A program made the translations under genes and the position numbers. Shown here in pieces: positions 1-11,871 of a DNA stretch of 26,005 nucleotides (positions are counted from its first letter, which is position 1; each line of letters opens with the position of its first letter). Under the pieces are notes generated by a model, which saw only the letters and a program-made list of their open reading frames with translations, had not been told where the DNA came from and made no database searches. This DNA comes from Apostichopus parvimensis (taxonomy: Eukaryota > Echinodermata > Holothuroidea > Aspidochirotida > Stichopodidae): positions 6,672-32,676 of the forward strand of contig KN894501.1 of the NCBI GenBank assembly GCA_000934455.1. The letters run 5' to 3'.

Positions 1-1700
1 CGTATATATACATATATATTATTTTTATCGAACAAATGGGAGTGTGGTTCGTCAGTGATAATGCACAACCAACATCATGTCTGTTTCAACGTTTAGAGTA
101 ATTATAGTTGAAATAAGGGAAAAACAATATAATCTTAAAAGTATTAGCAAATTGATTTTTAAAAATGATTAATGCTGCAGTAATGTTAACATTTGGTTAA
201 GCTTCCACAAATAGCTGCTTCTCAATGATAAAGACAAACAGTCTTGCAGCATTGCGGATCCAAATAAGTCAAATGAAAAGTTTTAGGAAGGGTTTAGGAT
301 GTGAAAGAAGAGTTTGTGATATCTGTAATTGGACATTTGTTCAATTTTCTCCAACCACAAAAGTACACAAAGTCGTAGTTTCATTTTTTTCCGGTATTTT
401 TGTGCTCATCCAAAGTAGACGGACAATACATCAAAAATCGATGATTGATCTCATGCAAGAGTTTAGACGGTATATCGTTTCACTTTGAGAATTTCTCAAG
501 ATGTCAGAAAGTTTACGGGAGATTAACGGCTTAAGTGACCACGATGACATTAACGACACCGTTCGAGTGTCGTTATCTCACGATTGCGGAGAGGGATACG
601 GAGCTAAAGGAAGCCAAAAGTTTGGTAATTTATGCTCATCTGAAGCGATTGAAATAGATCACGGGAGGAGATTCTTCACACTCTAACACATTTCAGAATC
701 CATTAAGAAACGGTAGGAGAAGTTGTTCTCCCAAAGAATAACTGACAAGGATTTATTCATTTGAAAAAAAATTTAAGAGGAAGAAAGCAACAGTAGGCTT
801 GCAGCTATGGTTTTTGGGCTGGAGTTTATTTGTTCTATTTGGTGAAAGTGTATTTATGTGCTGTCTCTTCCTCCTAGCCCTCATCTGATTCGTACTAAAT
901 CTCTTTAAATATTGTGTGACACTTTTAGTCAAATTACCTCCATCACTCCATCAGTTATCTCATAAAAGTTAAGAGAACGAAATTAAAGGCAAGAAGGAAA
1001 AAAAAAAACTCTGCCGTCGTGAAATTTTTCTGCAGTCAGATTTAATTCATGTGAGAATATCCATGCAGTTGGAAGGTTTCTTTTTCCCCCTTTTCTATTA
1101 TTTATTTATTTTTTTATATTTTTGGTTTTGGTTTTTGGACTGTAGGGCAATAACAGTATGGCATGGTTATAGATTAAAGATCTCTGGAGTTTACGACAAA
1201 CGTCACTAGAGGTAATTGTAAAAAAGACAGGAAAATACATGTTCGTATGATGCAGCTAAGTGAACAAAAAATTATCTGCACTTTATATGACATTAAATGT
1301 GAAAGATAATTCTTACGCATATATTTCATCTACAGTTTCGTAGGGAAGGGAGGACTTTAAAAGCAATTGAATGTACACAAACCAATTTTTGGGCATCTGC
1401 ATGGAGCTTAAAGCAAAACCAGCAATATCCCAGATCATTTTACGATTGAATTTTGAAGTTATTTCCTATTTTTGTTACCTCTGTTTGTGACCTTTGCGTC
1501 TTTGGGATATTTGCAATCATGACTGCATAGCCGATGACCAATCAGGAGGTTGTTTTGTTTTTAATTTGCATACTTTAATGTTCCCCCAGTTAATTCAGGA
1601 CAGGTGTTTCCTAATGAGGAAAATCAGAGGCTGAATGTTTGGGATGAATTATCTCTCCGATCTTGCGTCTTTATACTGTGGCTAGTGTTCTTTGTGTTAC

Positions 1701-1759
1701 TGTGTGTGTGTGCCTGTGTGTGTGTGTATATCTATAAATATAAATAAATATATATATAT
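1701..1759. repeat. TG then AT-rich microsatellite
   Basis: Two TG runs separated by CC (1701-1727) pass into an AT-rich alternating stretch of TATA and AAATA words. It is a simple sequence repeat within the upstream intron. TG-rich runs in pre-mRNA can bind CELF or TDP-43 type proteins, but nothing here shows that this one does. Confidence 0.85.
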
Positions 1760-2671
1760 GAATATGTGAAAATATAATTAAGAAGTGCTATGGATTACCC
1801 AGGAAGGCTATTACGGTATTTAAATTAATATATATTAATAATTAAACATGATTTGTGCTTGTATGTGAGCATAATCAATTTTAATACACCATCATATCAC
1901 ATAATACCAATGTTTGATATTATATGGACAAATAAATTTGTTTACAGAATCATACAGTGTATAGCCTTAACGTAATACTGTATAAACTGTTGGGACAATA
2001 CATACATACAACACGTAATATTTATCCGACAGCATAAATATTGTTTGGAAAATATAGCTCAGCTATTTCAAGTATTCACCAGTTGGAACAGAAATAGCAC
2101 ACAAAATATAGTCACAGTTCTGGTTATTCTCTGGTTAAATACAAATTTAAGAATCAAAGCAAGAAAATAAGACGAATACTAATTTTGCTCCTGGCATTTG
2201 GATTGTTCTATAGGCACTGGGGAATATGCGGCTGTAAATAAACCGACCATGTATTTAGTAGAGAATGCCCAAACAGTATCGAATTAAATCTAGGCGCTAA
2301 AGCTGTATTTCGAGACCCAACGGTCGCGTGTCCTTAATTATTTATCACGCCGGTGGTAACAGCTCTGTAAGTAAGTCTCTTATAATTTACAAATAGTCGT
2401 CAATAATCTCAACAGCTGAGTGTTCTAATAGCGGTTCGGTTACAGTACCAACTGTGTCATGTACATACCTGGCATTGTTGGTATCTCTCGGAGGTAGAGA
2501 TGGGTTAGATTCCTCCGCATCTACCAGCTGAACTCTACATTCCAAACGAACATCTGCCTGCCCCTGTGGTGTATAATATACGTGAAGGCTGGTGTCGGGG
2601 AAAATATCTGCTTAAAGAATTATGAACCTTGTTTGTTGTAGGTAATATATCAAGCAGTAGGAGGTGGTCTT

Positions 2672-2697
2672 GGGTGCGGAGGTGGGGGGGAGGAGGG
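2672..2697 (+). repeat. G-rich tract, possible G-quadruplex
   Basis: Four or more G-runs including a run of seven (2684-2690), separated by short A/T spacers. On the sense strand this could fold as a quadruplex in the pre-mRNA. It lies about 300 bases before a strongly C-rich stretch that could pair with it. Confidence 0.4.
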
Positions 2698-2995
2698 AGA
2701 ATATTAAAGCAGTATCAGCTGGTTAGAATTAACGGACAAAGTTACAGCCTTAAATATTTATTTTTGAACTATCAAAATATATACATATTTGATAGTAATA
2801 AAAGTCATTACACTTTCTCCATATTGATTTAAAAGCATGCAATGCTGAGGAAGAAAACCTTTTGTACCAAAGTACTGTAGTTTTACTTTTTGGCAACAGA
2901 CCACTCCCTCCCTCCACTAAGTACTACCTCCCAAGAAAGTTGGGATGGCTGCATAAATGTGGCAACCAGAATTATTTCTTTTTCACTTCCCGACA

Positions 2996-3073
2996 CCCAC
3001 CCCCTCCAACCAGCCTCTCCACCTACCCTCTCCACCCAGCTCCCCCTCCACGCACCTCCCCATCCCCCCCAAG
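2996..3073. repeat. C-rich low-complexity tract
   Basis: About 78 bases dominated by CCACC, CCCTCC and CTCC words, ending in a run of seven C. Overlapping open frames on both strands here (Pro-rich on plus, Gly/Trp-rich on minus) follow from the composition and are not genes. The sense-strand RNA would be rich in sites for poly(C)- and CU-binding proteins; the minus strand could form a G-quadruplex. Confidence 0.75.
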
Positions 3074-3665
3074 AAAACAATCAATGTGGATTTTATGCGA
3101 ATAAAATCCGCTACACAATAAAAACCTCTTTCATACCCTGAAAGTATATGTAAAGATTAGACTATGTAGAAAATTTAGAAAAGTATTCTATATTTCCACC
3201 CTAGCAATCGAATGGTTTCATGTCGTGAGGAATTCCCGATCTATGGTTTAACAGCTGTTTATAATGTAACATTTTGAATATACAGTTATGCTTGGACTGT
3301 GGGTCCCATTGGTATAAGGATCTAATTTTAAATGCACTTGAGATTAACTAATGGCTGCAGGAATCTTTTGTCATCGTCATCTCACAATACTGTAGGTCAA
3401 ATAGAGGATAAAGACGGTCCTTCATTAATTGCCTGATTTATAATGTAGGAATACTCCTTTAAAGACCACATGACCACTGGCTGAATGCCAAATCAACTTC
3501 TGCACATTTGTTTCAATTTTGTGCTTGGAAACCAATTGGATCCCATGTAGAATATCCTGACATATATTGGTCGTGATGGTACAGCGTGTACAAATGTTAT
3601 TCCTGTTAATGTGAAGTTAATTTGACGGTGTCGTACATGTACAGTAGGTGCTACTGTTTGTGTCC

Positions 3666-3679
3666 GTCGCTAGGCAACC
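3666..3679. promoter_or_regulatory. RFX X-box-like motif
   Basis: GTCGCTAGGCAACC closely resembles the palindromic RFX site (GTTGCyaGGCAACC), with one mismatch in the left half. RFX factors often drive ciliary genes. A single motif in an intron is weak evidence and may be chance. Confidence 0.2.
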
Positions 3680-4918
3680 ACTTAGTCGCTGCTGGCTTTT
3701 ATTCCATTATATATTTGGTAGCTGATGGAATGGCGTCCATTTTCATAAATTAATATATCATCAATTATATTGGGGAGTAGTCGAGTACATGTTGTAAGGA
3801 TAAGAAAGAAGAGACCTTCTTTGGAGCACGGTATCGCAGGGTTTGTAAGGAGAGATGATATTAACCTTTATAGGTATCAAATCTCATGGCTTTAAACTAT
3901 CACACATATTAAACTTTTGAAAAAATTAAAATTTGAATTTATCATGGGAAATAATAATGGAAAAAAATACAAATTTGCTAGTAGTCCACCAATAAAATAG
4001 CAGAATATTCTGGGTTTTTTTTCTCCCTCTCTTGTATCCAAGTTATGGCAAAGTGATTTTTTTTATCTTCTTTTGAAAAGCCCAAAATTTGAGTATATAA
4101 CAGTACAACCTGATTGGAATATCCGATTGTCGGGTGGTTAATTGTTACCGTGGTAATTATACTGTACCCAGTGTGTGTATAGTGTGTCAATGTGTATATA
4201 TCTTGGTCTATACATCGTCAGAAACGAAAGTACATCCTTTCTCAAACTCGGTCGGGATTTTAACCTTTCCATACGGTGAGCTGCATGATGTTACGTGAAC
4301 ATGTCCAAATAATGCAAAGTTCATGAATATATGTTAATTTAAAGGCAGACAAACTATTGTATTATATGTACATGAACCTCTTTGTCCTTTGGAGAATTTT
4401 TAGTCCTTTAAAGAAGCTTGACAAGACCTTTATTAATTACTAACTTATTTTCTACTTATTGTCTCCTACTGCTAAGCAATCCATAAAATAAGCCCGTTTG
4501 GTAGCAAGCAATCTATCTGTTCTTCCATGTAAGGCTCCTAGACACACCTGCAACTCATAAATTTGTCCATTAAACTTTTTGAAATCATAAACTGTTTTGA
4601 GTATGGGATAATAAGGGTATTGATATCAATCGCACACATATGTCTGTTGCCAAAAAATGGGCTTTTCCTGTCTTTGAAATTGCGAGATGCTAGAAATGTT
4701 GGCTCAGATAGCAAGTATTATTGCTTCGCATGAAGATCAAATAAATGGAATATTAATTTGATGAATATGAAGATGGCTATCATAAAAATGTAGTTAATTT
4801 ATATTCTGTTATGTACGTCTTATCATTCGATGAGCTGTTCAAAGCTGTGTTAGTACATACTGCAGTACAAATGTGTGTACATATAAAGTCGGTGTGGATG
4901 CATTAATTTCTAAAGAGC

Positions 4919-4948
4919 CTGTACTATATTTATATACATATAGTACAG
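4919..4948. repeat. Perfect inverted repeat, 11-bp arms
   Basis: CTGTACTATAT (4919-4929) is followed by an 8-base loop and its exact reverse complement ATATAGTACAG (4938-4948). It could form a hairpin in DNA or RNA. The arms are AT-rich, and the outer parts contain the TACAGT word that recurs throughout the window. Confidence 0.75.
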
Positions 4949-7060
4949 TGTGCCATACGCTATGAGTTTATATGACTCCCTAACAGTTTAACTGAATGAA
5001 GGAGATGTGTAGGCTGTTTGTTTACATTTCTTGAATTTATTAAGCATGGGAAAATTTGAATTTGCAAAATTGTGTGTCAAATTCTCTTAGATTTGAGTTT
5101 TGGGAAAATTTCCGTCTAAAGTTGTTGTACTTTCAAGTGATCAATCAGCGGTGAAAACCGAAAAGCAAAGAAGACTGATGAAGGAAGTTTGATCTGTAAA
5201 CAGAAATTAACGTTTTTATAACTCATGCAAAAATACAGGATCTGTGATGAATAATATGATATTTAAAGTAACATCGTACAAACAGGAACTATAGCAGACT
5301 TTATTACTATGATTAATAGCATTATGAAAGTGGGGAAGGAAGTAAGCTTATCAAAATGGAAATAATGTGAAGTAAAGTGTGACTTTTGTCGAATTAATGA
5401 ACTGGATTTTAATTGGGAAACATTCAAGTATCGGGGGGAAAAAAACTGCTTGCACACTAAGTCAATGCAAAAGTTGCCTTACACTGAACTGCATGGATCA
5501 ATTGTGCATGTTTAGTGAAATAGGGTCAGTATACAGTTGAAACATTTTTGAACTTTATTTTTGAACTCCTTCTGAGGAATATATATAACTGTCTACTATA
5601 AAGTAAATTGTTTTCGGTTCTCTTTTTTTAAAAACTTTCAAATTTATTTATTAAAAAAAAAAAAAATTATTTTGCTATTCATGCTTTGATTTATTTATTT
5701 TTTATTTACCCCTTAGGCAATATATCGAACAAAATATTGTTGATATATGGACAAATTTGGACCTATACTAATTCTTCGATCATGTTTTCCAAAGTAGTAC
5801 ATAGAATTAATATATCTCACACGTAGAATAAATCCTAAAAAATCTTGAAAACGTTTATAATCTGCTACATGGACAGGTGCCATTGTTTTCAGGTTCAGTG
5901 TTAATAGCGCAAACGATTTAGCTCGACGCAACAGGTGTGTTTGCCTTTTAAATTATCGTGAAGGCTGTGATATTGACAAATAGTCTGCTGTTTAAATGTA
6001 GTAAATGTTTGCATAATTGCTTTGATTGCCAGCATGCGACATATGGTAAGATTTGCTTTGTTGGAATGAATGAATCCCTCAAAACCTGGCTCCTCCCTCC
6101 CTCCCCCTTGCCGATGGTTTGTAAATTATAATATTACCTGTCTTTAGGGACAATTTGACACAAGTCTTAATCAAAGTAATAAGTAACAGCTGCAGTGTTT
6201 GTAATTTCCATGATACAGTCAATCGGCAAGCATGGAGCCATCCTTCATATATACTCAGTAAGCAAAATGTACACAGTATATATATTAATACATATAAGCA
6301 TCATTGGTGTAATAATTAACAGTCCAAATCAGTGATTTGATTCCGTAGCCAGCTGCCGTAGCTTCGTTTACCTATTCGTAGTTTTCCGCAAATATTTGCT
6401 CAACTCTGTGCAGGATAATTATAGAGGTAAATGAGAAGCGAAGTATGTTTGAACTGAATCTGTTTTTTGTCTATCTGCTTGAGTAACTCTATCCTACAGT
6501 ACACAGCAGCTCATTATCCCACACCTGCAGGACAAAGCCGCTTACAAATTTAAGGTAAAAACTAAAAACAAAATTAAAAATGCTAGATGTGGGAAATTAG
6601 GGTTTGCCCTAACATTTGCCCAGAGAGTATGATTTAGTCATTAACAGACTGTCGATCATTCCACTCCTCAACAACAAGTTTGCGCCAAGTCTGTGAAAGC
6701 GTTCGTCAGACATTATATGGAGAATACTGGTTTAATCGAATAATTTTCCAGATTTGAAGCACCGAGAATATTGCGCCTCCCTGAACGACTCTTTAGACTT
6801 TAATCGCACGTGGTAAATTTGGCCTGTCCTGGTATATTTGGGTTTCATCTGACCCAGAAAAAGACAATTAAGAGTTCAACATTTCCTCGGCACATCTTAG
6901 TTTTGCTGGCTAGTATATTTTTTCCTCAGTTTGTATTGGTTTTCTTTTCAATTTTTCCCTCCTTTCACTTTCTTAATCACTTGCTCTGTTCTTTTCTTGT
7001 AAGTTTAGGTTTCTGCAATTATTTTAATTCTGAAAAGATGTTGTACTTCGGCATTTCCCT

Positions 7061-7094
7061 CTAACTTGTTTTACACTATTTTCTTTTTCTGCAG
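7061..7094 (+). other. PTBP1: Splice branch site and acceptor of exon 7095-7241
   Basis: CTAAC at 7061-7065 matches the metazoan branch consensus, with the branch A at 7064, 31 bases before the exon. It is followed by TTTTCTTTTTCTGCAG. Spacing and sequence are canonical for constitutive splicing. The branch assignment is inferred from the motif. Confidence 0.75.
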
Positions 7095-7241
7095 GCTAAA
7101 CTTGAGAACAAAATAACAGATCCTTCCAGAGTGGTACACATTCGGAATCTCTCTAATGACGCATCTGAGGCTGAGGTAGTCAACCTGGGTGTACCGTTCG
7201 GTGAAGTCACAAATCTGCTGATGCTCAAAGGCAAAAATCAG
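7095..7241 (+). CDS. PTBP1: PTB exon: N-terminal half of RRM1
   Basis: This is an internal exon of 49 codons, phase 0 at both ends, bounded by CTGCAG and a perfect donor CAG/GTAAGT. The peptide runs from AKLENK to KGKNQ. Residues 13-19 (VVHIRNL) are the RNP2 strand of RRM1. Residues 22-34 form helix 1 (ASEAEVV) and the turn. [19 protein letters not shown] (31-49) is the PTB signature before RNP1, where vertebrate PTBP has the closely similar [22 protein letters not shown] is a nuclear, shuttling RNA-binding protein that binds CU-rich RNA and mainly represses exon inclusion; it also acts in IRES translation and 3' processing. The exon stops inside RNP1, which continues in the exon at 13159. 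The first 12 residues before RNP2 are linker and poorly conserved. Reading on into the intron meets an in-frame stop, so retention would truncate the protein. Confidence 0.95.
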
Positions 7242-7363
7242 GTAAGTTATATAACTATACTGATAAATGTTTGTTAGGTTTAATGGATGCCTCATCAAAT
7301 GGATATTGCTTTGAAAGTTGAAGCAGAAAGGTAGTATAAAAGCAGGAATCAGGAATTGCTTCA

Positions 7364-7444
7364 GCTTCAGGGATAAGATGCTTTAGGGATCAGAGAGCTT
7401 TAAGGATTAGAAGCTTTAGGGATTAGAAGCTTTAGGGATCAGAA
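7364..7444 (+). repeat. 16-bp tandem repeat, about 5 copies
   Basis: The unit is GCTTTAGGGATTAGAA. Copies start at 7364, 7380, 7397, 7413 and 7429. One copy is 17 bp; the first is the most diverged. Three copies contain TTTAGGG. The array begins about 120 bases after the donor of the first RRM1 exon. Its period and its GGGATTA core resemble the larger array at 11447-11871. Confidence 0.9.
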
Positions 7445-7584
7445 ACATACAAAGGAATGATTTACAGGTAGGCATTCTTCCAGTGGATATATTGACTTGC
7501 AAAAATACTTTAAAAAAGGGAAGAAATTTCAGTTGGGATAAACTATGTTTGTTAGTATGCTATATTGTTATTTTATTTTTTTAT

Positions 7585-7610
7585 GGGGGGGGGGGGAGGA
7601 GGGAGGGAGG
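7585..7610 (+). repeat. Poly-G/GGA tract, G-quadruplex motif
   Basis: A run of 12 G is followed by AGGAGGGAGGGAGG. It meets the four-run, short-loop pattern for a G-quadruplex on the sense strand. It lies about 340 bases downstream of the donor of exon 7095-7241. Intronic G-runs near donors often act as splicing enhancers through hnRNP H/F; a role here is inference. Confidence 0.7.
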
Positions 7611-9478
7611 CTATTAATAACTCAAATGTGGGCTTTCTTCAGTTTTCTCACAATAGCGCATGACACCTGACTCTTAATTAGTTGCACTGAACCCTTATCA
7701 CATCAGGTCATATGAAGTTTAACGCATGCAGCACATCCGCTCAATCATTGGAAATGGAACCCATACCCTTTAGACCCTGACTTGAAGGGTCCTGCTTGTA
7801 CATTATGATTTAAATTTCTTTTGTTCCTCTGTTATTTGATAAATTTGCTCTGTTAAATCTCTTTAACGTTCACGACTATGAATGAAAAGTCTACAAAGGC
7901 TGGTGTTCTACCTGGTCTGCTTGAATGAAGTATGGTATGGTACCATAGCATCTATAGTGTGCATTGTACGGTATGGAGGTGGTTCCCCTTGCCAGTTCTG
8001 TATTCTCACCCTTGAAACACCCTTGTCCATACATGTACAAAGTTTATGTACGAGAAAATTAAATCGCATGAAAAACTGTACATGCATTACTGGGTTTAGA
8101 GAAACTCCACACAAAGTTCATTCACACAAGTTTATTTAAAGTTCAAAACTCATTTATGAGGAAATATTCTGTAAAATTTTGATCAATATTTATGAATTTT
8201 GGTGAAATATGTACTAGTGGAATTTTGAAGTCAATCCAGGCGGATCAGAACATCGTCGCTTGTGAATAAAAATACGTTGGCAATACTTTTTTGGAATTTT
8301 AAAATTTGGGAGATTTGATGTGTTTGCAATTATTTACAGTTTACACATAAATCTCTCAGATCCTCATCAATAATTCACGATAAACATTACAATTGTTTAA
8401 CAAATGTTCATTTGGGGATTTCATCTACATTATTTTCCATCACGAACGTTTTTACTCAAGTTGCGCCTCGGCGGGATTGGTTTTGCAAGTTAGCTTTCAC
8501 ATTACAGTTGGTTTGCTCATTAGTAATTATGGAGAGACACGCATGAAAGTAAAGACAATCCACAGTAATCCACTGGGTGTCTCATATTAGGGCTGTTAAA
8601 ACACAGAGCCAAACGTGACAACTCTCGTACAACAACCTTAAGAATCATTTCCTCTGATCAACAACACGGCTGATTGCGAGTCCGATTCAGTATTATTTTA
8701 TCTACAGTATATACACCAGAGATTTGATACAAATATTGAGTAAGTTTATATACGTCCGATTTAACGCAAGGCGTAAGTGGCGATGACAGTTATAGATGAA
8801 GATTATATTTGATGATGAAGACATCGCCGGTAGTTTTATCAAGTTTTACAGAACAAGATGAGACACAGATAGATCAAATTGCTGCTCCTTATCATATTTA
8901 TTTAAAACATTGAACTGATAGAACATGATCCAATTCAATGAAAAACAATATTCAAAGGACTTTAGTATTTAACTTTCCAAATATTCTAAAAAATCAAATA
9001 TATAATGTTTATTCAGATTATGCTCAAACTTCTAACAAGCATTTTTACCTCAAGGGTGTTTTCCCAGAGTTGGACATGTGTAATGGTCTTAGAATTGCAC
9101 ATACTGTACAGTACTTTACTATCAAATATTTTATAGTAGCATACATGTATGAAATAATGGTCACCCTGGAAGTTAAACTTTCAGCAAGCATTTCACTTCA
9201 AAGTGTCTTCTTGCCGCGATCTGTAATCGCCTTGGAATTTAACCCTTGTCATTCTCTGGGAATGATTTGGAGGATTAGTGCCTCCAGGAAAATAATCCTT
9301 TTTAAAATGTTTCATATGTTTAGCTCAACTTTGGGGTCAATGTGGACCTTTTAACTGTGTCAAACAACTTCCCATTTATTTGAGCTGAAAGCTGATGGCA
9401 GATAAAAGGCTCACTGTATGTTGTTGTTTGAACTAGCTCCAAAAAATGTCACAGTTAGACCTGTGCTGAACACTAATA

Positions 9479-9497
9479 GGGGGGGGGGTGAGGGGGG
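9479..9497 (+). repeat. Poly-G tract
   Basis: A run of ten G, then TGA, then a run of six G. It could form a quadruplex by splitting the long run. It could also pair with the C-rich tracts of the next intron at 15156-15171 and 15287-15301, which lie on the other side of exon 13159-13305. Confidence 0.6.
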
Positions 9498-11446
9498 TCT
9501 ATGGCCTAGCTGAGAGATTTCTATTATACTGTAACCAGGTGGTGATTAACCAGATAATCCATGTCACCATATCAGATGACCAACTTACATGATTTAACTA
9601 ATAACAGAAATAGTTTTCAGATCATCCAAATTGCTCTCCCTCCTTACTGTGTGTTCTGCAGGCAAGGCATAATGTTATACTTCAAACACTATGTATGTGT
9701 CCTGTTAATACCCCTATTACTACAGTATATATCTGTAATTCCCATGTACCTGTCTCCTCATAACAACAGCATTCTAACTGCACTTTTGGTTGCAATTGGT
9801 TTGCATGTTAACACTGTAAGTGTCTGATTGGTATGTTGACACTGTATACTATACACATTAACATTTATTGAAGGCACATGGTGTTCAACATTCACCTTGT
9901 GACCATTACAATGCCATGTTGACTAACAGATCTGACTCCACAATTTAGTTGCTCTAGATGTGCTATTCAAAATTTGTACATTTAATCTCATCATTATGAA
10001 ACAACTTTCATGTGATTAGTCCTGATGCATCATACACTTTGTTTTGTTCAAAATCTATGGAAATGAAGAAATAAAAAAAAAGTCTCTCTGACAGGACTAA
10101 AACCGAGAGCAGAAAAAGGGTGCGTGGGTACAAGTACAGACCAAAGAGAACCTGGCAGTTCCTGTCAAACTCCTGTTTCTTCACTTTCCCAGTTCCTGCT
10201 CTTATATTAAATTCTAATTAAGTTTTCATGCCTTAATAGGTTGATATAATACTGATGAGTGCAGTGCACAGCTGTATAATGTTATTCGCTCTCCCAAAAT
10301 CCCCAAAACTAGAGATTGTTTCATGAATTAAAAATGACGCTTTTGGAGATACAGTAGTGTTAACAAGACTCTTCGGTTTGGCAGCCGAAGAACACGGTTT
10401 GCTCATCGATAGGATAATGAAATATTAATTAGCAGCCTTTTGTCTGGGGAGGAATGGAATTAATATGGCCCGCTGCCTCATTAGTAGCAGTATAGTGATA
10501 GTTCGCAGTGTTACTCCTCTGTGTCAACTTATGGTCATGGAATACATCAGTTTGTGTGATATCGTACGGCAACAATTTTAACACTCTACACAGATCAAAT
10601 CGCTGAGCTAGATAACATAAAGTAAATTTGCAACACAATGAATGCACAAAGTATCAGAAATTGTATGCTCAACTTTTTTAGCAGTGTTCTTCGGAATGTA
10701 TGAAAGAGTGAAGTCATAGACCTCTCATGAGAGAAAAATAAAGTATTTATTTTAGCAAATGATTATGTTGGAGAGTTGGAAGCTATGAATTGTGGGTAAT
10801 TGGCTTTACATGTCGGTCGCATCTACATACTGTACAGTGTTCCAATCATATTTACTCTGGTGTGCGTGTACATTTTTCATGCTATGCTTGGAGTGAGGTC
10901 GTAGACAACACAAGTGCTCTTTGTCAGGGGAATATATAAGTTTGTATTTAACATTCATGAATAATTAAAACTGCATGATTTTTTCACCTCTTAGAATGTT
11001 TTTTCAACTGCCGAGTAAAAATTTGAAACCTCTCCTTATAAAATCCCAATGATGCGAAATAGCTTTTGGCAATGAAACATAGATGATTAGTTCACTGATG
11101 CTGCTTTTTATTTTCATACAGTAGTGTGATTGGTTTTTAGTTAAATTTGAGATCTGTTTTATGTATGACCTTGGAGATTGATAGTACTAGTGATATGTCT
11201 GCAATCAAGTACAGGATATGTGTGGTAATGTTTCAACCCGTCTGTATGATTGTATCATATACTTTACTGCATGCATGGATATTCAATCATCGCTCAAGCA
11301 TCACAACTTCAAGTACCAATTTTACAGCACTTTTTCGAAAAATTTCAAACTGTATGGTTAGGGTATAGATCTGTAAAGTACAGTTTGTCAGAGGTACATT
11401 GTAGGATTGCAATACTTGTGGTGTTAGCTTATGTCATGTATGAAAC

Positions 11447-11871
11447 GGATAGGGGATTAAATGGATAGGGGCTTAAGTGGATATGGGATTAAGTGGATAT
11501 GGGATTAAGTGAATATGGGATTAAATGGATGTAGGGTTAACTTAAATGGATAGGGAATAAAATGGATATGGGATTAAGTGGATTCGGGATTAAATGGATA
11601 TAGGTTGAACTTAAATGGATAAAGGATTAAGTGGTTATGTGATTAAGTGAATATGGGATTAAATGAATATGGGATTAAATGGATATATGGTTAACTTAAA
11701 TGGATAGGGGTTACTATTGTTAGGGGATTAAGTGGGTAGGACTTAGGTGGATATGGATGAAATGGATATAGGTTTAACTTAAATGGATAGGGGATTAAAT
11801 GGATAGGGACTTAAGTGGATATATGGGATTAAATGGATGTAGGCTTAACTTAAATGGATACAGGATTAAAT
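11447..11871 (+). repeat. GGGATTA minisatellite with higher-order structure
   Basis: About 425 bases built from a 16-bp unit, GGATATGGGATTAAGT, and variants (GGATAGGGGATTAAAT). I count 13 exact GGATTA words, all on the plus strand. A second unit type, GGTTAACTTAAATGGATA and variants, recurs five times at spacings of roughly 69, 85, 84 and 70 bases. This gives a higher-order repeat of four to five basic units plus one marker unit. GGATTA is the core site of K50 homeodomains (Otx, Pitx, Goosecoid, Bicoid). The array is inside the intron that splits RRM1. It has diverged by point changes and small indels, so it is not freshly amplified. Confidence 0.92.

Larger units (their letters stand above)
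1..7094 (+). other. PTBP1: Intron upstream of the first visible PTB exon (3' part)
   Basis: This stretch holds no exon I can support. It is AT-rich with stop codons in all frames. It contains a TG/AT microsatellite, a 16-bp AT palindrome at 1824-1839, G-rich and C-rich tracts near 2672-3073, a perfect hairpin at 4919-4948 and an A-run near 5655. The intron ends with a CTAAC branch-point-like site at 7061-7065 and a pyrimidine tract leading to CTGCAG at 7094. Pyrimidine enrichment starts much earlier, near 6890, with an unused acceptor-like TTTCCTCAG ending at 6929. The exons for the PTB N-terminus and its nuclear localisation signals should lie upstream; I could not find them here. A small unrecognised 5' exon cannot be excluded. 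Confidence 0.7.

Noticed and set aside
225-686. Continuous frame of about 150 codons broken by one TGA at 486-488, the second part hydrophilic and CpG-richer
   Set aside because: No recognisable domain, no good acceptor or donor pair fixing exon borders, and no similarity I recognise to the PTB N-terminus. Possibly a chance open frame or very old pseudogene fragment.
7364-7444. Telomere-like repeat (TTTAGGG words)
   Set aside because: The words are separated by unrelated bases at 16-bp period, not contiguous TTAGGG or TTTAGGG; this is an intronic minisatellite.
8938-9354. 138-codon open frame on the plus strand
   Set aside because: No domain or family signature. Starts with ATG but lies inside an intron with AT-rich composition, where an ORF of this length is not improbable in 26 kb.
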